This document shows, piece by piece, positions 25,917-34,277 of a stretch of 64,000 nucleotides of DNA. How positions within the stretch are numbered: position 1 is the stretch's first letter; each line of letters begins with the position of its first letter. The position numbers and the translations under genes were made by a program. The notes beneath the pieces were generated by a model. The model did not search any database. It was not told where the DNA came from and saw only the letters and a list, made by a program, of their open reading frames with translations. Source of the stretch: Flavobacterium sp. CECT 9288 (GTDB taxonomy: Bacteria; Bacteroidota; Bacteroidia; Flavobacteriales; Flavobacteriaceae); the NCBI RefSeq assembly GCF_918731615.1, contig NZ_OU957226.1, forward strand, positions 1,922,001 to 1,986,000, given 5' to 3'.

Positions 25917-26054
25917 ACCCTCCAATAGCCACTATTACTACTTAAAAACAGACATAATAGTGCTATTCGTTCTCAGAAGATTTTCGAGAATTATCACCTC
26001 AATTTTAGAGGTCTCCCATACTAATCTTAATCAATAACTAAATAGTAAATAATC

Positions 26055-26249
26055 ATGGATATTACACCAAGAGACTTAGGCGAAACACCTAAAACAGCAG
26101 ACATGAGCAACTTTAAAAATCCTTTGCGACAGCCTTTAGAAGGAAACATTTTTATAGAGAGTTTTATGATTACGCCTTTAACTACATCCGAAAAAAATGA
26201 AGATTTGGCCGAAGTCATAAAAAGAGAAAGTAGAGATAGTGCGATTTAA
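26055..26249 (+). CDS. Small protein of unknown function (64 aa)
   Basis: First open frame after the 25854 promoter, about 140 nt into the transcript. It is hydrophilic with Pro-rich N-terminus (MDITPRDLGETPKTADM) and a charged end (EVIKRESRDSAI). No family recognised. It may be a leader peptide or small particle protein, or a chance frame. Confidence 0.35.
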   Translation: MDITPRDLGETPKTADMSNFKNPLRQPLEGNIFIESFMITPLTTSEKNEDLAEVIKRESRDSAI

Positions 26250-26632
26250 AATTTGACCATCGGCTATTTCTTCCGGTTTTGAGAATAGAACCCGAACAAC
26301 ATAGATTTTAAATGGTTAAAAAAAACAATTTTTTATATAAAAACGAGTAAAAATCTCTCCCCTCTGTGTTGAATTGTTCGTCTGCTTAGTGGACAGTCAT
26401 AATTTAATCGAACTATCCGTAACTCATACCAATATTCAAGGTATTGAAAATATACTTTGCGTCTTTGTGGCTTTGCGTGAAGCTGGACTCGCAAAGTCTC
26501 AGAGTGCAGAAATGCTAAAGTCTGTGAAAAAGAGACAGTCAATTTATGCTATGAAATGGCACAACTAAGGATAATTTCAAAAGCCTAATTTTTAATCATT
26601 GTAAAAACACAAAATAAGTAAAGCCTAAAAAA
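26250..26632 (+). other. Gene-free stretch with a dispersed-type repeat
   Basis: No gene seen. The segment at 26455-26481 (CTTTGCGTCTTTGTGGCTTT and onward) has the look of a short sequence common in intergenic regions of Flavobacterium and other Bacteroidota genomes. This is from memory and was not searched. Confidence 0.4.
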
Positions 26633-27100
26633 ATGCCAAACGAAACAATAGAAAAACTAAAAGAAAAATACGGTAGCGTATTAAAACTTACTTCTGAGGA
26701 CCAATTAACAAACGTTTATTGCAGAAAACCATCGTTCACTACATTTTTAAACTATCAAGATAAATACAAAGACAATCCACATGAAGCGATATTGTTTTTG
26801 TTTCAAGAATGTGTATTGGATAAAGAGATCTATGATGATGAATTCATGCTTTCGGCAGGGAATTCTATTGTAGCCATGATAAAAAAAGATAGTGAATTTG
26901 CCATTGATTTTACACCTCAGAAGGATGAATTTAAGAAATCTGCAGCGCTTATCAGATATGCTTTTAAGATAGATCCCTATCAATTAGCTATGGATGAGTT
27001 TTACAAATTACTAGAAGAGGCGCTGTGGTTACAAAAACACAAGGAGACAAGACTAGAAAACACCTTCATAACGGCCTTTGCTAAAACATTTTCAAATTAA
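26633..27100 (+). CDS. Tail assembly chaperone-like protein (155 aa)
   Basis: Small, mostly helical, acidic protein with the segment VYCRKPSFTTFLNYQDKY ... LFLFQECVLDKE. The protein at 37764 shows the same layout (AYFRKPDMSIRSAVL ... LEVLFKNCYLGGDG), so the two are probably homologues. In contractile phages such small proteins lie beside tube or tape-measure genes and help tail assembly. Next gene is 12 bp downstream. Role inferred. Confidence 0.5.
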   Translation: MPNETIEKLKEKYGSVLKLTSEDQLTNVYCRKPSFTTFLNYQDKYKDNPHEAILFLFQECVLDKEIYDDEFMLSAGNSIVAMIKKDSEFAIDFTPQKDEFKKSAALIRYAFKIDPYQLAMDEFYKLLEEALWLQKHKETRLENTFITAFAKTFSN

Positions 27101-27112
27101 AAATAAAAAAAT

Positions 27113-27670
27113 ATGAAATTCAATTTTAATGTAAACGAAATTTTAGATACCAAGGACATCGAATACGCTGGGATCAATTATAACGAATCAGAATCGAAAG
27201 ATTTTATTATAGATAAAACAGGAGGGGAATTTAACCTGAGGGTTTTTGCTCCTTTAGTATTTGAGCCTTTGGTAAAAAGCGATCTTAATCTACCAAGTTT
27301 GCGAGTAGATGCTGTTACGGTTAATTTAAATCGCTCAAAAAACATAAAAAAAGAGAGTATAGAAGGGCGAGATTCAACAATCAAAGAGCATATATCAAAT
27401 GGCGATTTTAGTATTTCGATAGAGGGATTAATTGCCAATGAAACGGGCGATGAGTATCCAAAAGAAAAACTTTTCTTACTGAAACAATTCCTTAATGCTC
27501 CCTATTCATTAAGAGTAACACATGCCATCTTAAACCGATTTGGCATTTATGAACTAGTAATAGACTCCTACTCTATCCCATCTATTGCTGGAACAAAAAA
27601 TATTCAAAAATTTACTGCCAGTGCCACATCAGATGAAACTGTAGAACTAATAATGAGAGACAATGCTTAA
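27113..27670 (+). CDS. Tail/baseplate structural protein, DUF6046-like (185 aa)
   Basis: Beta-rich protein of the type that precedes the hub gene in Bacteroidota phage-tail loci. I recall DUF6046 for this kind, not verified. Segments: FNLRVFAPLVFEPL, then DSTIKEHISNGDFSISIEG, then LKQFLNAPYSLRVTHAILNRFGI. It resembles tube-initiator or inner baseplate components (gp48/gp54-like) in size and place. It overlaps the next gene by 8 bp. Confidence 0.6.
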   Translation: MKFNFNVNEILDTKDIEYAGINYNESESKDFIIDKTGGEFNLRVFAPLVFEPLVKSDLNLPSLRVDAVTVNLNRSKNIKKESIEGRDSTIKEHISNGDFSISIEGLIANETGDEYPKEKLFLLKQFLNAPYSLRVTHAILNRFGIYELVIDSYSIPSIAGTKNIQKFTASATSDETVELIMRDNA

Positions 27671-28964
27671 ATTAAATGCTAAAATTAGAGTTTACGAAAC
27701 CATCAGACTCATTCCAACCCCTAAATTTTATGAATTTACATATGTAAAAAATGTCGAGATAAGCAGTTCTTATAAAACGCTTACAGATACTGCTACTATT
27801 GTAATGCCTCAAAAAGTATATACTGACACCAAAGGATTTGACCAGAGTTTATTTGCAAATGCAAGTGGTGCGCAAAAAACAATCCATGATTTTTTTAAAC
27901 TCGAAAGTTTCATCGAAATATTTTTAGGATATGATGACGATTACAAACCAGCTTTCAGAGGGTATGTCAAAGGAGTACAAACGGATGTAAATGTTAGAAT
28001 ATCTTGTGAAGACGTGATGTATGCTTTTAAGAAAGTAAAAGCTGTAAAAGATAATGATGTTCAGGATAAGAATGATATGTACAATGTAGTGTCAACAAAT
28101 CCAACAACAAATGTTGAAAGTTTTAATCCCAAAATGTTCTTTGAAAAAAGGATAAAAGAACTAAAATTACCTTTTAAAGTAAATGCTCTTGACGAAGAAT
28201 TGGGGAATGTTATGATTAACAGAGATCAAAGCTTGGCTCAGGTTTTCGAAATGTTGAAAGATAAAGGAATATATACTTATTTTAAAACCGAAGCTTCAGG
28301 GCCAGTACTTACAATTACCAATAATCCGCAACAACATACAGCTACAGAACTAGCGGGTTTTATAGATCGGAATTTTATAAAAAGCCCTCTAGCAGGTGCT
28401 GTTGTAAAAAAGTTAATTAACCAAGGACTAAGTCTTTTAAAATCTCAATTGAGTAAAATGACTCGATCCGATTCTGATGTCTTCTCGGGTGAAGTGCGTT
28501 TTAAATTTCGTTACAATATTATAGAGGATAAATTAACAGTAGTGAATGAATCTACAAAGAATACCCGTGTACGAGTAGAAAAATACTTTAAGAATTCAAA
28601 CACTCCAGTTTATATCGAATTAGGTGATCCGAATGGGCAATTAATAAAAACTCATGTCCTACATAATGATAATGAAGACTTACCAAAAGACATTGAAGCT
28701 TTCGAAAAAGCAACAACGGAAGCGACTTCAGTATTGTATCAATATGGTGCCTTGAGAGCCATGCAGTCTAAACCAAATGGATTTGAAGGTTATTTTTTAA
28801 CTTTTGGAGAACCCTTTGTAAGGCCTACAGACAAAGTAATTCTGGAAAACGCTAAGGATAAAGAAAAAAACGGCACCTTTCAGGTCGAAAAAGTTGAGCG
28901 AAGTTATGGTGAAAACGGTTACAGGCAAAAGATTTACATAGGACGAAGAGTAGAAACAGTTTAA
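27663..28964 (+). CDS. Baseplate hub protein, gp27-like (433 aa)
   Basis: The start overlaps the previous gene, suggesting coupled translation. Features of the gp27/VgrG N-terminal fold: YKTLTDTATIVMPQKVY near residue 40, EIFLGYDDDYKPAFRGYVKG near 90-110, and a C-terminal FEGYFLTFGEPFVRPTDKV followed by TFQVEKVERSYGENGYRQKIYIG. The length suits a hub without a fused spike, and the spike is the next gene. It would form the trimeric centre of the baseplate. Confidence 0.75.
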   Translation: MLKLNAKIRVYETIRLIPTPKFYEFTYVKNVEISSSYKTLTDTATIVMPQKVYTDTKGFDQSLFANASGAQKTIHDFFKLESFIEIFLGYDDDYKPAFRGYVKGVQTDVNVRISCEDVMYAFKKVKAVKDNDVQDKNDMYNVVSTNPTTNVESFNPKMFFEKRIKELKLPFKVNALDEELGNVMINRDQSLAQVFEMLKDKGIYTYFKTEASGPVLTITNNPQQHTATELAGFIDRNFIKSPLAGAVVKKLINQGLSLLKSQLSKMTRSDSDVFSGEVRFKFRYNIIEDKLTVVNESTKNTRVRVEKYFKNSNTPVYIELGDPNGQLIKTHVLHNDNEDLPKDIEAFEKATTEATSVLYQYGALRAMQSKPNGFEGYFLTFGEPFVRPTDKVILENAKDKEKNGTFQVEKVERSYGENGYRQKIYIGRRVETV

Positions 28965-28973
28965 AAATACAAA

Positions 28974-29972
28974 ATGGGAAATATAAAAGATCTAATAAAA
29001 GATGTCGCTAGCAAGAATCAACTTGTTGAAACGTTTGCGGCAAAAGTCATTGAAATAAATACAGAAACTGAATCGCTCCATAATCCAGAAGACGCTTATA
29101 CTGTAAATATTATGAGAGCCGATGGAGCCATCATTAAAAACGTACGTTTGAAAGCTTCTATTCTGGACTTAGAACAAGGAATCATTACCATTCCCAAAAA
29201 GGATAGTTGGGTGTTGGCTTCTATTATTGATGGAGTAGAAACAAGGGCGTTTATTTCTCAGTTTTCGGAAGTTGATAGGTTAATGGGGAGAATAGAAGCT
29301 AAAAATAATCCAAAATTATTTTTTGACTATAGTGTTGATGGTGATAAGCTGCACATTCGGTATATAAAAACCGATACCGAAACGGAGGAGAATGAAACGA
29401 AAATTACTGATGTTGCTAAAATCGAATTTGACAAAGATCAAAATTTTAAGATAAGCTATTTTGATGAAGATGAAAAAACATTAGCGACTACACTTTTTAC
29501 ACCTGATAGCCTAACAACGTCTTTTAATTTGATTGAAAACAAAGAAATAAAAGAACGTTTGACCTTAGCTGCATCTAAAGATAATGTTACTTTAAAATTC
29601 AAGAATAACGAAGGTAGAGAGTTGAATTCAATTTTTACTACTCCAGAGAAACAGGTTGTTTTATTAAAAAATGATCAAGATAAAAAACAATCTTCATTTT
29701 CAATAGAAGGCAACAAAATTGCAGGATATTTATTTGAAGATGATGAACTAAAAAAATTAGCGTTTGAACTTAATGGAGAAAGTGACAGTATTCGATTAAA
29801 AAAAGACGATAATAATTTAATTGAATTAAAAGGAAAAACAGCCATTACTCTAAAATCTGAAGGCGACATTAACATCGAAGCAAAAAACATTACTCTAAAA
29901 TCTAGCGAAAAGATAAACATCAATGCTTCTGGAGATACTACAATTAGTGGCAGTAACGTAAAAATTAATTAA
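28974..29972 (+). CDS. Central spike protein, gp5/VgrG-like (332 aa)
   Basis: An N-terminal OB-like region (residues about 20-120, AYTVNIMRADGAIIKNVRL, IPKKDSWVLASIIDG) is followed by a linker and a C-terminal beta-helix with regular repeats (ITLKSEGDINIEAKNITLKS then INASGDTTISGSNVKIN). This is the usual end of needle-like spikes. The PAAR-like tip gene starts 2 bp after its stop. No lysozyme domain is fused, in keeping with separate hydrolase effectors at 643-11612. Confidence 0.75.
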   Translation: MGNIKDLIKDVASKNQLVETFAAKVIEINTETESLHNPEDAYTVNIMRADGAIIKNVRLKASILDLEQGIITIPKKDSWVLASIIDGVETRAFISQFSEVDRLMGRIEAKNNPKLFFDYSVDGDKLHIRYIKTDTETEENETKITDVAKIEFDKDQNFKISYFDEDEKTLATTLFTPDSLTTSFNLIENKEIKERLTLAASKDNVTLKFKNNEGRELNSIFTTPEKQVVLLKNDQDKKQSSFSIEGNKIAGYLFEDDELKKLAFELNGESDSIRLKKDDNNLIELKGKTAITLKSEGDINIEAKNITLKSSEKININASGDTTISGSNVKIN

Positions 29973-29974
29973 TT

Positions 29975-30610
29975 ATGGCAACCAAATATGTATGCAACGG
30001 CGCTATATGTATGTGCGATAAAGGGTCTGCACCTGGTATTTTGGATGTAAAATCCCAAAATACCGTTTTCATCCAAAACAAATTGATGGCTTCTGATGAA
30101 GATGTAATTTTTAAGAGTCCTTTTTTCGGAACTTGTGCAGCAAATCAGAATAATCCGTGCGCCCCCATTATACCTTCAAAATGGGAAAAGCCAGCAAGTA
30201 ATGTTTTCGAAAATAATAAAAAAGCCCTTTTAGAGACCTCAACAGTAAAATGTACTGTTGGAGGAAAGATAAGTATTACAAATGCACTTCAAACTGATCC
30301 TAAAATAGTTATATTTAATGACTATTCACCTGTCGAAATAATACAGTTAGAAAAACAAATTATAAGTGTCACTTGGAAAAATGCAAATTTAGACAGCGAT
30401 ATAACTACTGCCAATATTGGTGATAAAGTAAGCTTAATAGTAGAAACAAAAAACTATAAAGAGGGAGAAACGATTGTCATTGTAATTGATGAGGTAAATG
30501 GAAAAGACATCAAAACAGGTACAAAACTACTAAAATTTAGTGGGGAAGTAAATGCAGATGGACAGGCTATTTTGAAAGAAGAACTCTCAATTGAAAACAT
30601 AAACGAGTAG
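29975..30610 (+). CDS. PAAR-like spike tip protein, DUF4280-type (211 aa)
   Basis: The first 110 residues have the Cys-rich DUF4280 pattern (YVCNGAICMCDKGSAPG, FFGTCAANQNNPCAP, TSTVKCTVGGKI), which forms PAAR-like cones that sharpen spikes. Residues 115-211 add an Ig-like extension (TANIGDKVSLIVETKNYKEGE), a usual place to dock cargo. The following gene starts 7 bp later, as for PAAR-linked effectors. Confidence 0.78.
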   Translation: MATKYVCNGAICMCDKGSAPGILDVKSQNTVFIQNKLMASDEDVIFKSPFFGTCAANQNNPCAPIIPSKWEKPASNVFENNKKALLETSTVKCTVGGKISITNALQTDPKIVIFNDYSPVEIIQLEKQIISVTWKNANLDSDITTANIGDKVSLIVETKNYKEGETIVIVIDEVNGKDIKTGTKLLKFSGEVNADGQAILKEELSIENINE

Positions 30611-30617
30611 CTAAAAA

Positions 30618-31574
30618 ATGGAAAGAACATTTAGAATAAAAGAAGTAAATGGAGATACTAGTTTTCAAGAAAAAACGTTAATTGTAGAAAAAAAGAAGAT
30701 TAATCTTTTGATTGTTCTGGAATTAGGAGGTGTAGCACAATTTAAAAGAACTTATAATGATATTTGGGAAGTTATTAAGCTGGAAAGTCTCGCTGACTTA
30801 AGTAAAATTAGAAAACTTTGTACTACATTTGAATTTAAAAACATTTGCATTGTTCATCATGGGAATATATTTTCTGACACTTCTATAGGTAAAGCGAGTT
30901 GGGCAATTTTATTTGCTAATAAAATACGTGAAATAAAATTAGTTATTTCCAGGTTGGGGGAAATTCCAGACGCTATAGATGATGCATATGCTTTAAAAAT
31001 ATTAGAAAAGTCAAAACTTGTGTTTGCTAAAAATGGTCCCGATGAATTAAAAATCAAAACCTTTTTAGGTTTAAAAATTTTAATAAGTGGTTTGCTAGAT
31101 GAAGGAGCCTTCATTTCGGTAGCTTGTAATGAAGCAGATGAATCAGCTTTTTTAAAAGAGCTCGCGGATTTCACGATTAAAAACATCAAAATATTTGGCA
31201 ATACTAATTTTTCTATCATTGATGATGGAAGTGATTACAAATATGGTAAATTAACCATTTATAACTATCATTCCATTTTAAATACTTACTTGTCATCTGC
31301 ATGGCAAGACACAAGAGGATGGTTATATTATGATACTAAACTAAAAGAGTTAATTGTTACAAAAAAAGAGCTTTGGTTACATAGTAAAGGAAAGGAAATA
31401 TACACTTTGTTGGATAGAAAAAGTAAATTGACACAAGTACAAATTGATAAAGAACATTATGCCCAATTATATTTTTCGAAGAAATATGAGACATTCCACA
31501 GAAAAAATGTTACCACAATAAGCTATGAAAATTGGAAAAAACAAATAGAACAAAAATATCCGGATTTTAAATAA
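30618..31574 (+). CDS. Candidate clan CD-like protease effector (318 aa)
   Basis: No signal peptide. A strand-loop ICIVHHGNIF (His80-His81-Gly82) and a later strand FISVACNEADESAF (Cys170) are arranged as in caspase/CHAT/gingipain folds, where a His-Gly and an Ala-Cys at strand ends form the dyad. The C-terminal third (WLHSKGKEIYTLL, YAQLYFSKKYETFHRK) is a separate charged domain, perhaps for docking. Position directly after the PAAR tip, and before two secreted proteins that look like an immunity pair, makes it a candidate cargo toxin. The fold is my reading of two motifs only and could be wrong. Confidence 0.4.
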   Translation: MERTFRIKEVNGDTSFQEKTLIVEKKKINLLIVLELGGVAQFKRTYNDIWEVIKLESLADLSKIRKLCTTFEFKNICIVHHGNIFSDTSIGKASWAILFANKIREIKLVISRLGEIPDAIDDAYALKILEKSKLVFAKNGPDELKIKTFLGLKILISGLLDEGAFISVACNEADESAFLKELADFTIKNIKIFGNTNFSIIDDGSDYKYGKLTIYNYHSILNTYLSSAWQDTRGWLYYDTKLKELIVTKKELWLHSKGKEIYTLLDRKSKLTQVQIDKEHYAQLYFSKKYETFHRKNVTTISYENWKKQIEQKYPDFK

Positions 31575-31584
31575 AAGTAACACC

Positions 31585-32289
31585 ATGAGATCAAAAATAA
31601 TAGTAAGTGGGATGGTTTTATTCCTAACAATTGTAAGCAATGCCCAAGAAAAAAAATTGACAGAATTACGCAGTAAGTATTGTGGCGATAATTGTGAATT
31701 CTTTCATGAAAATTTAAATTTTCGTAAAGCTTTATTAAATCTTCCAGTATCACCCCCAGAACCCAAAGTACAACAAGATACACTTGTTTCGCTTTTCAAT
31801 ATTCCCTTGGAGGAGAGAAAAATGCTATTTCCTTTTTCTACTTATGACTCCGTTTATGTTGTAACACCAAAATACTACGTAGATAAGGAACCCCGAAATT
31901 ATTTAAAATCTAAATTTCACGACTCAAAGATTTTAGTTACAGAAGAGCAGTTAAATAAAATTTCGGATATCCTATTTAATTATTATGAGATAAAATATGA
32001 TAACACTATAGAATTTCGATACAAAATAACAGGTTGTGACGGGATTGAAGATAGGTATCCTAAGATTATTTTAGTATTTGTAAAAAACGGAAAAGACAAA
32101 GACTATATTGCTTTTCCAAGTCAGGTATTTCGTCGGACAAGTTTTAGTAATAAAGAATTAGTAGGTTTCGATATGTGCAGTAAAAAAGAGGAAATGATAA
32201 TGAAAATGTTTGGTGTAAACTTAGAAGGACCAATTGGCGGGCAAGTATTAGAAGACAAACCAGGCGTATTGCGTGATGAGCATAAATAA
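31585..32289 (+). CDS. Secreted protein, possible immunity A (234 aa)
   Basis: Signal peptide MRSKIIVSGMVLFLTIVSNA then a hydrophilic mature part. The section LVTEEQLNKISDILFNYY ... ITGCDGIEDRYPKIILVFV is related to LNLSQVEKLSDILYNTC ... IRGCYLPRNAILFF of the 32398 protein. Starts 11 bp after the candidate protease gene. Periplasmic neutralisation of the effector is an inference from order and paralogy. Confidence 0.5.
   Translation: MRSKIIVSGMVLFLTIVSNAQEKKLTELRSKYCGDNCEFFHENLNFRKALLNLPVSPPEPKVQQDTLVSLFNIPLEERKMLFPFSTYDSVYVVTPKYYVDKEPRNYLKSKFHDSKILVTEEQLNKISDILFNYYEIKYDNTIEFRYKITGCDGIEDRYPKIILVFVKNGKDKDYIAFPSQVFRRTSFSNKELVGFDMCSKKEEMIMKMFGVNLEGPIGGQVLEDKPGVLRDEHK
31828..31866 (+). repeat. 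39-bp perfect direct repeat, copy 1 (inside CDS)
   Basis: A 39-bp stretch inside the 234-residue gene is repeated exactly at 33107-33145 in noncoding DNA behind the second paralogue. The downstream copy is probably what remains of a third paralogous gene after deletion. Confidence 0.85.
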
Positions 32290-32397
32290 AACATTATTGA
32301 CTTCTTCACAAGGTAAAACACAAAGAGGAAATTTCAATATATAGTTCTGTTTCATAAAGTGTATAAATAAGGTGTTCAGATTTTAAAGAATAAATTT

Positions 32398-33051
32398 ATG
32401 AAGATTATAAGAATCATTTTGTGTCTTAGCTTATTTACTACAACTATTGTAAATGCGCAACGTAAAGTTTCACAGACTAGCGGATCTGAAAGCCACAAGA
32501 GTCAAAAAGTAACCAAAACGAACTTTAATCTTTCAAAACGAATTAATTCTTATCCTTTTAAAAAAGCTTCTCAAATAAAAATCATATCGTACAATTTAAA
32601 TTTTGATGGTATGACCAGAGTTTCAAAAGAAACTTATGACAAAGAAACAGGAAAAACTGTAACAACTCTGGATTATAATATTGGAATTGAGCTTCCAAGA
32701 AAAAACTTAGATTCACTTTCACTGCAAAATGTAACTCAAATTAAAACCTTAAATCTTTCTCAAGTAGAAAAATTATCTGATATATTGTACAACACTTGTT
32801 CCAGATTAAATGCTAATTGCTCACAGATCATCAGAGGTTGTTACCTGCCTAGAAATGCTATTTTATTTTTTGACGAGAATGGTAAAGTATTTGATTATTT
32901 AGAAATTTGTTTTGAATGCAAAACAAAAGAATCATTTAAAAAAATAGAAAATTTAGACCTAAGCGATTATATGTACAATGATTTAGAAAAATATTTTAAT
33001 AATTTAGGTATCAGAACAAAGTATGAAACTCTTCCTTCACCGACTAAATAA
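32398..33051 (+). CDS. Secreted protein, possible immunity B (217 aa)
   Basis: Signal peptide MKIIRIILCLSLFTTTIVNA. The mature protein is basic at the N-terminus and has five Cys residues in its second half, a plausible disulphide-stabilised periplasmic domain. Distant paralogue of the 31585 product. The two may protect against different versions of the neighbouring effector, or one may be a leftover. Confidence 0.5.
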   Translation: MKIIRIILCLSLFTTTIVNAQRKVSQTSGSESHKSQKVTKTNFNLSKRINSYPFKKASQIKIISYNLNFDGMTRVSKETYDKETGKTVTTLDYNIGIELPRKNLDSLSLQNVTQIKTLNLSQVEKLSDILYNTCSRLNANCSQIIRGCYLPRNAILFFDENGKVFDYLEICFECKTKESFKKIENLDLSDYMYNDLEKYFNNLGIRTKYETLPSPTK

Positions 33052-33106
33052 CTTTAAACAGGTCAAAGAACCTTGCAAACTATGGTAAGAAAAGCAATAA
33101 TCTCAC

Positions 33107-33145
33107 TTTCCTTTTTCTACTTATGACTCCGTTTATGTTGTAACA
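33107..33145 (+). repeat. 39-bp perfect direct repeat, copy 2 (noncoding)
   Basis: Exact copy of 31828-31866, standing alone between the end of the 217-residue gene and the terminator. Most likely a scar from loss of a duplicate gene. Confidence 0.85.
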
Positions 33146-33154
33146 TTTAGATCT

Positions 33155-33193
33155 AACAAAAAAACCGCAACCAATGTATTGCGGTTTTTTGTT
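33155..33193 (+). terminator. Bidirectional terminator between convergent genes
   Basis: Hairpin AACAAAAAAACCGCAA / TTGCGGTTTTTTGTT with a short AT loop and A and T runs on either side. It lies between the plus-strand secreted proteins and the minus-strand repressor, and can end both transcripts. Confidence 0.85.
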
Positions 33194-33197
33194 GGAT

Positions 33198-33998
33198 TTA
33201 ATTCAGTTTTTTCTTTAAAGCCTCTTCCATTTCATAAACTTTACTTTCTAGGGCATGAAGTTTTTCATAGATGTTAATAGGATCTGGCATCTGCTTAGAG
33301 GCATACATGCTGGCGTACCAAATCTCTAGAATATCCTCTGCATAAATAGAATACATGGGGTAGTTTCCGTCTCTATTGTCGGATTTTAGAATTAATTTGC
33401 CACTTTCTCTGATTCTGTTTAAAACTCTTTTTACTACGACACCGTCATTTTTACTTATTACTACATAAATTCTGCCGTCAAGGATATCATCAAAGTTGTC
33501 GACATATTTTCCAAAAAGGTAATCCCCATCATGAATTGTAGTCGACATTGAGTTTCCTTTTATTTCAAAGCATCTATAGGTACCGTTTTTTAACATAGGC
33601 ATGCTAAATGAAGGAAGTGTTTCCATGTATTCTGGGTCAGCATAACCGTCTAAATAACCAGCACGAGCCTTTACTCCAACAAAATTGATGTTTTCTTCAC
33701 CGTGAGCATCTACCGTGATAATCTTTGGAATGTTCAAACTAACTTGATTGTTTGTTTTATTGACGAAAATTTCATCACTATTTTTAAAAAGGTAATCAGG
33801 ATTTACATTACAATGAGTAATTATACTTTGAAGCAAGTCAAATCCTGGTTTGGTTCTTTTTCTTTCACCATCGGCTTGCAATCGGCCAATGGTAATACTA
33901 TCTATTGTGGTGCTAGTTACCCCTATTACTTTGGCAAATGAGTTATTGTTTAATTTAAGCTCGTCTATAATATGTTTTATCTTAGTATGTATTTCCAT
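33198..33998 (-). CDS. CI/LexA-like self-cleaving repressor, XRE + S24 (266 aa)
   Basis: Residues 1-70 form an XRE-type helix-turn-helix (NSFAKVIGVTSTTIDSITIGRL). Residues about 110-235 are an S24 peptidase: a probable Ala-Gly cleavage site in ARAGYLDGYADPE, the catalytic Ser in GNSMSTTIHDGD and the Lys in DGVVVKRVL. The C-terminus has a short coiled coil (LHALESKVYEMEEALKKK). Such proteins cut themselves when RecA is activated by DNA damage, releasing prophage or tailocin genes. It is transcribed away from the tail operon at 34278, the usual arrangement of a lysogeny-type switch. Confidence 0.88.
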   Translation of the reverse strand: MEIHTKIKHIIDELKLNNNSFAKVIGVTSTTIDSITIGRLQADGERKRTKPGFDLLQSIITHCNVNPDYLFKNSDEIFVNKTNNQVSLNIPKIITVDAHGEENINFVGVKARAGYLDGYADPEYMETLPSFSMPMLKNGTYRCFEIKGNSMSTTIHDGDYLFGKYVDNFDDILDGRIYVVISKNDGVVVKRVLNRIRESGKLILKSDNRDGNYPMYSIYAEDILEIWYASMYASKQMPDPINIYEKLHALESKVYEMEEALKKKLN

Positions 33999-34011
33999 AG
34001 TATGAATACTT

Positions 34012-34067
34012 TTTGTGTAATATGTTTTGTTTTTCTTTAAGGGATTCAGCTATATGTTGCAAAGTTA
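34012..34067 (-). promoter_or_regulatory. Repressor promoter with candidate operators
   Basis: On the minus strand TAACTTTG (34067-34060) fits the TAnnTTTG -7 consensus for the repressor gene. The plus strand next to it reads ATATGTTG (34052-34059), abutting the box, and AATATGTTTT lies at 34018-34027. Related ATATGTTG words recur by the opposite promoter, so they are candidate operators for autoregulation. Confidence 0.5.
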
Positions 34068-34156
34068 GATAATATAAAGCAAAAAATAGTTTTTATTTGT
34101 TTATTTTATTCTAAATTCACTGGTTTTCAGTATGTTTGTAGCTTCTTTCTCATTGT

Positions 34157-34167
34157 GTTACTGTAAC
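34157..34167 (+). promoter_or_regulatory. GTTACTGTAAC palindrome
   Basis: This perfect 11-bp palindrome also occurs at 53823-53833 before the TauE gene. It may be a CRP/FNR-family site, giving the tail operon a metabolic input. Evidence is the repeated word only. Confidence 0.35.
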
Positions 34168-34195
34168 TTCAATATAAAATTATTAAATCATATTA

Positions 34196-34258
34196 CTGAA
34201 ATCACTGCATTATTTAACGTAATATGTTGTAATCAATAAAACATATGTTGTATATTTG
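34196..34258 (+). promoter_or_regulatory. Promoter of tail-terminator/HTH operon with box and operators
   Basis: CTGAAATCACTG (34196-34207) is a near match to the late box, and TATATTTG (34251-34258) is a perfect -7 box starting 55 bp later, with a TTG at 34227-34229. The palindrome AACATATGTT (34240-34249) touches the -7 box and AATATGTTG is at 34221-34229, so a repressor bound there would block the promoter. The -7 box lies inside a longer frame starting at 34245, so translation must begin at 34278. Confidence 0.65.
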
Positions 34259-34277
34259 TAAAAAAATAATCCATCAT

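Noticed and set aside
34245..34277. Upstream ATG as start of the tail-terminator gene
   Set aside because: The -7 box TATATTTG lies at 34251-34258, inside that extension, so the transcript begins after this ATG.
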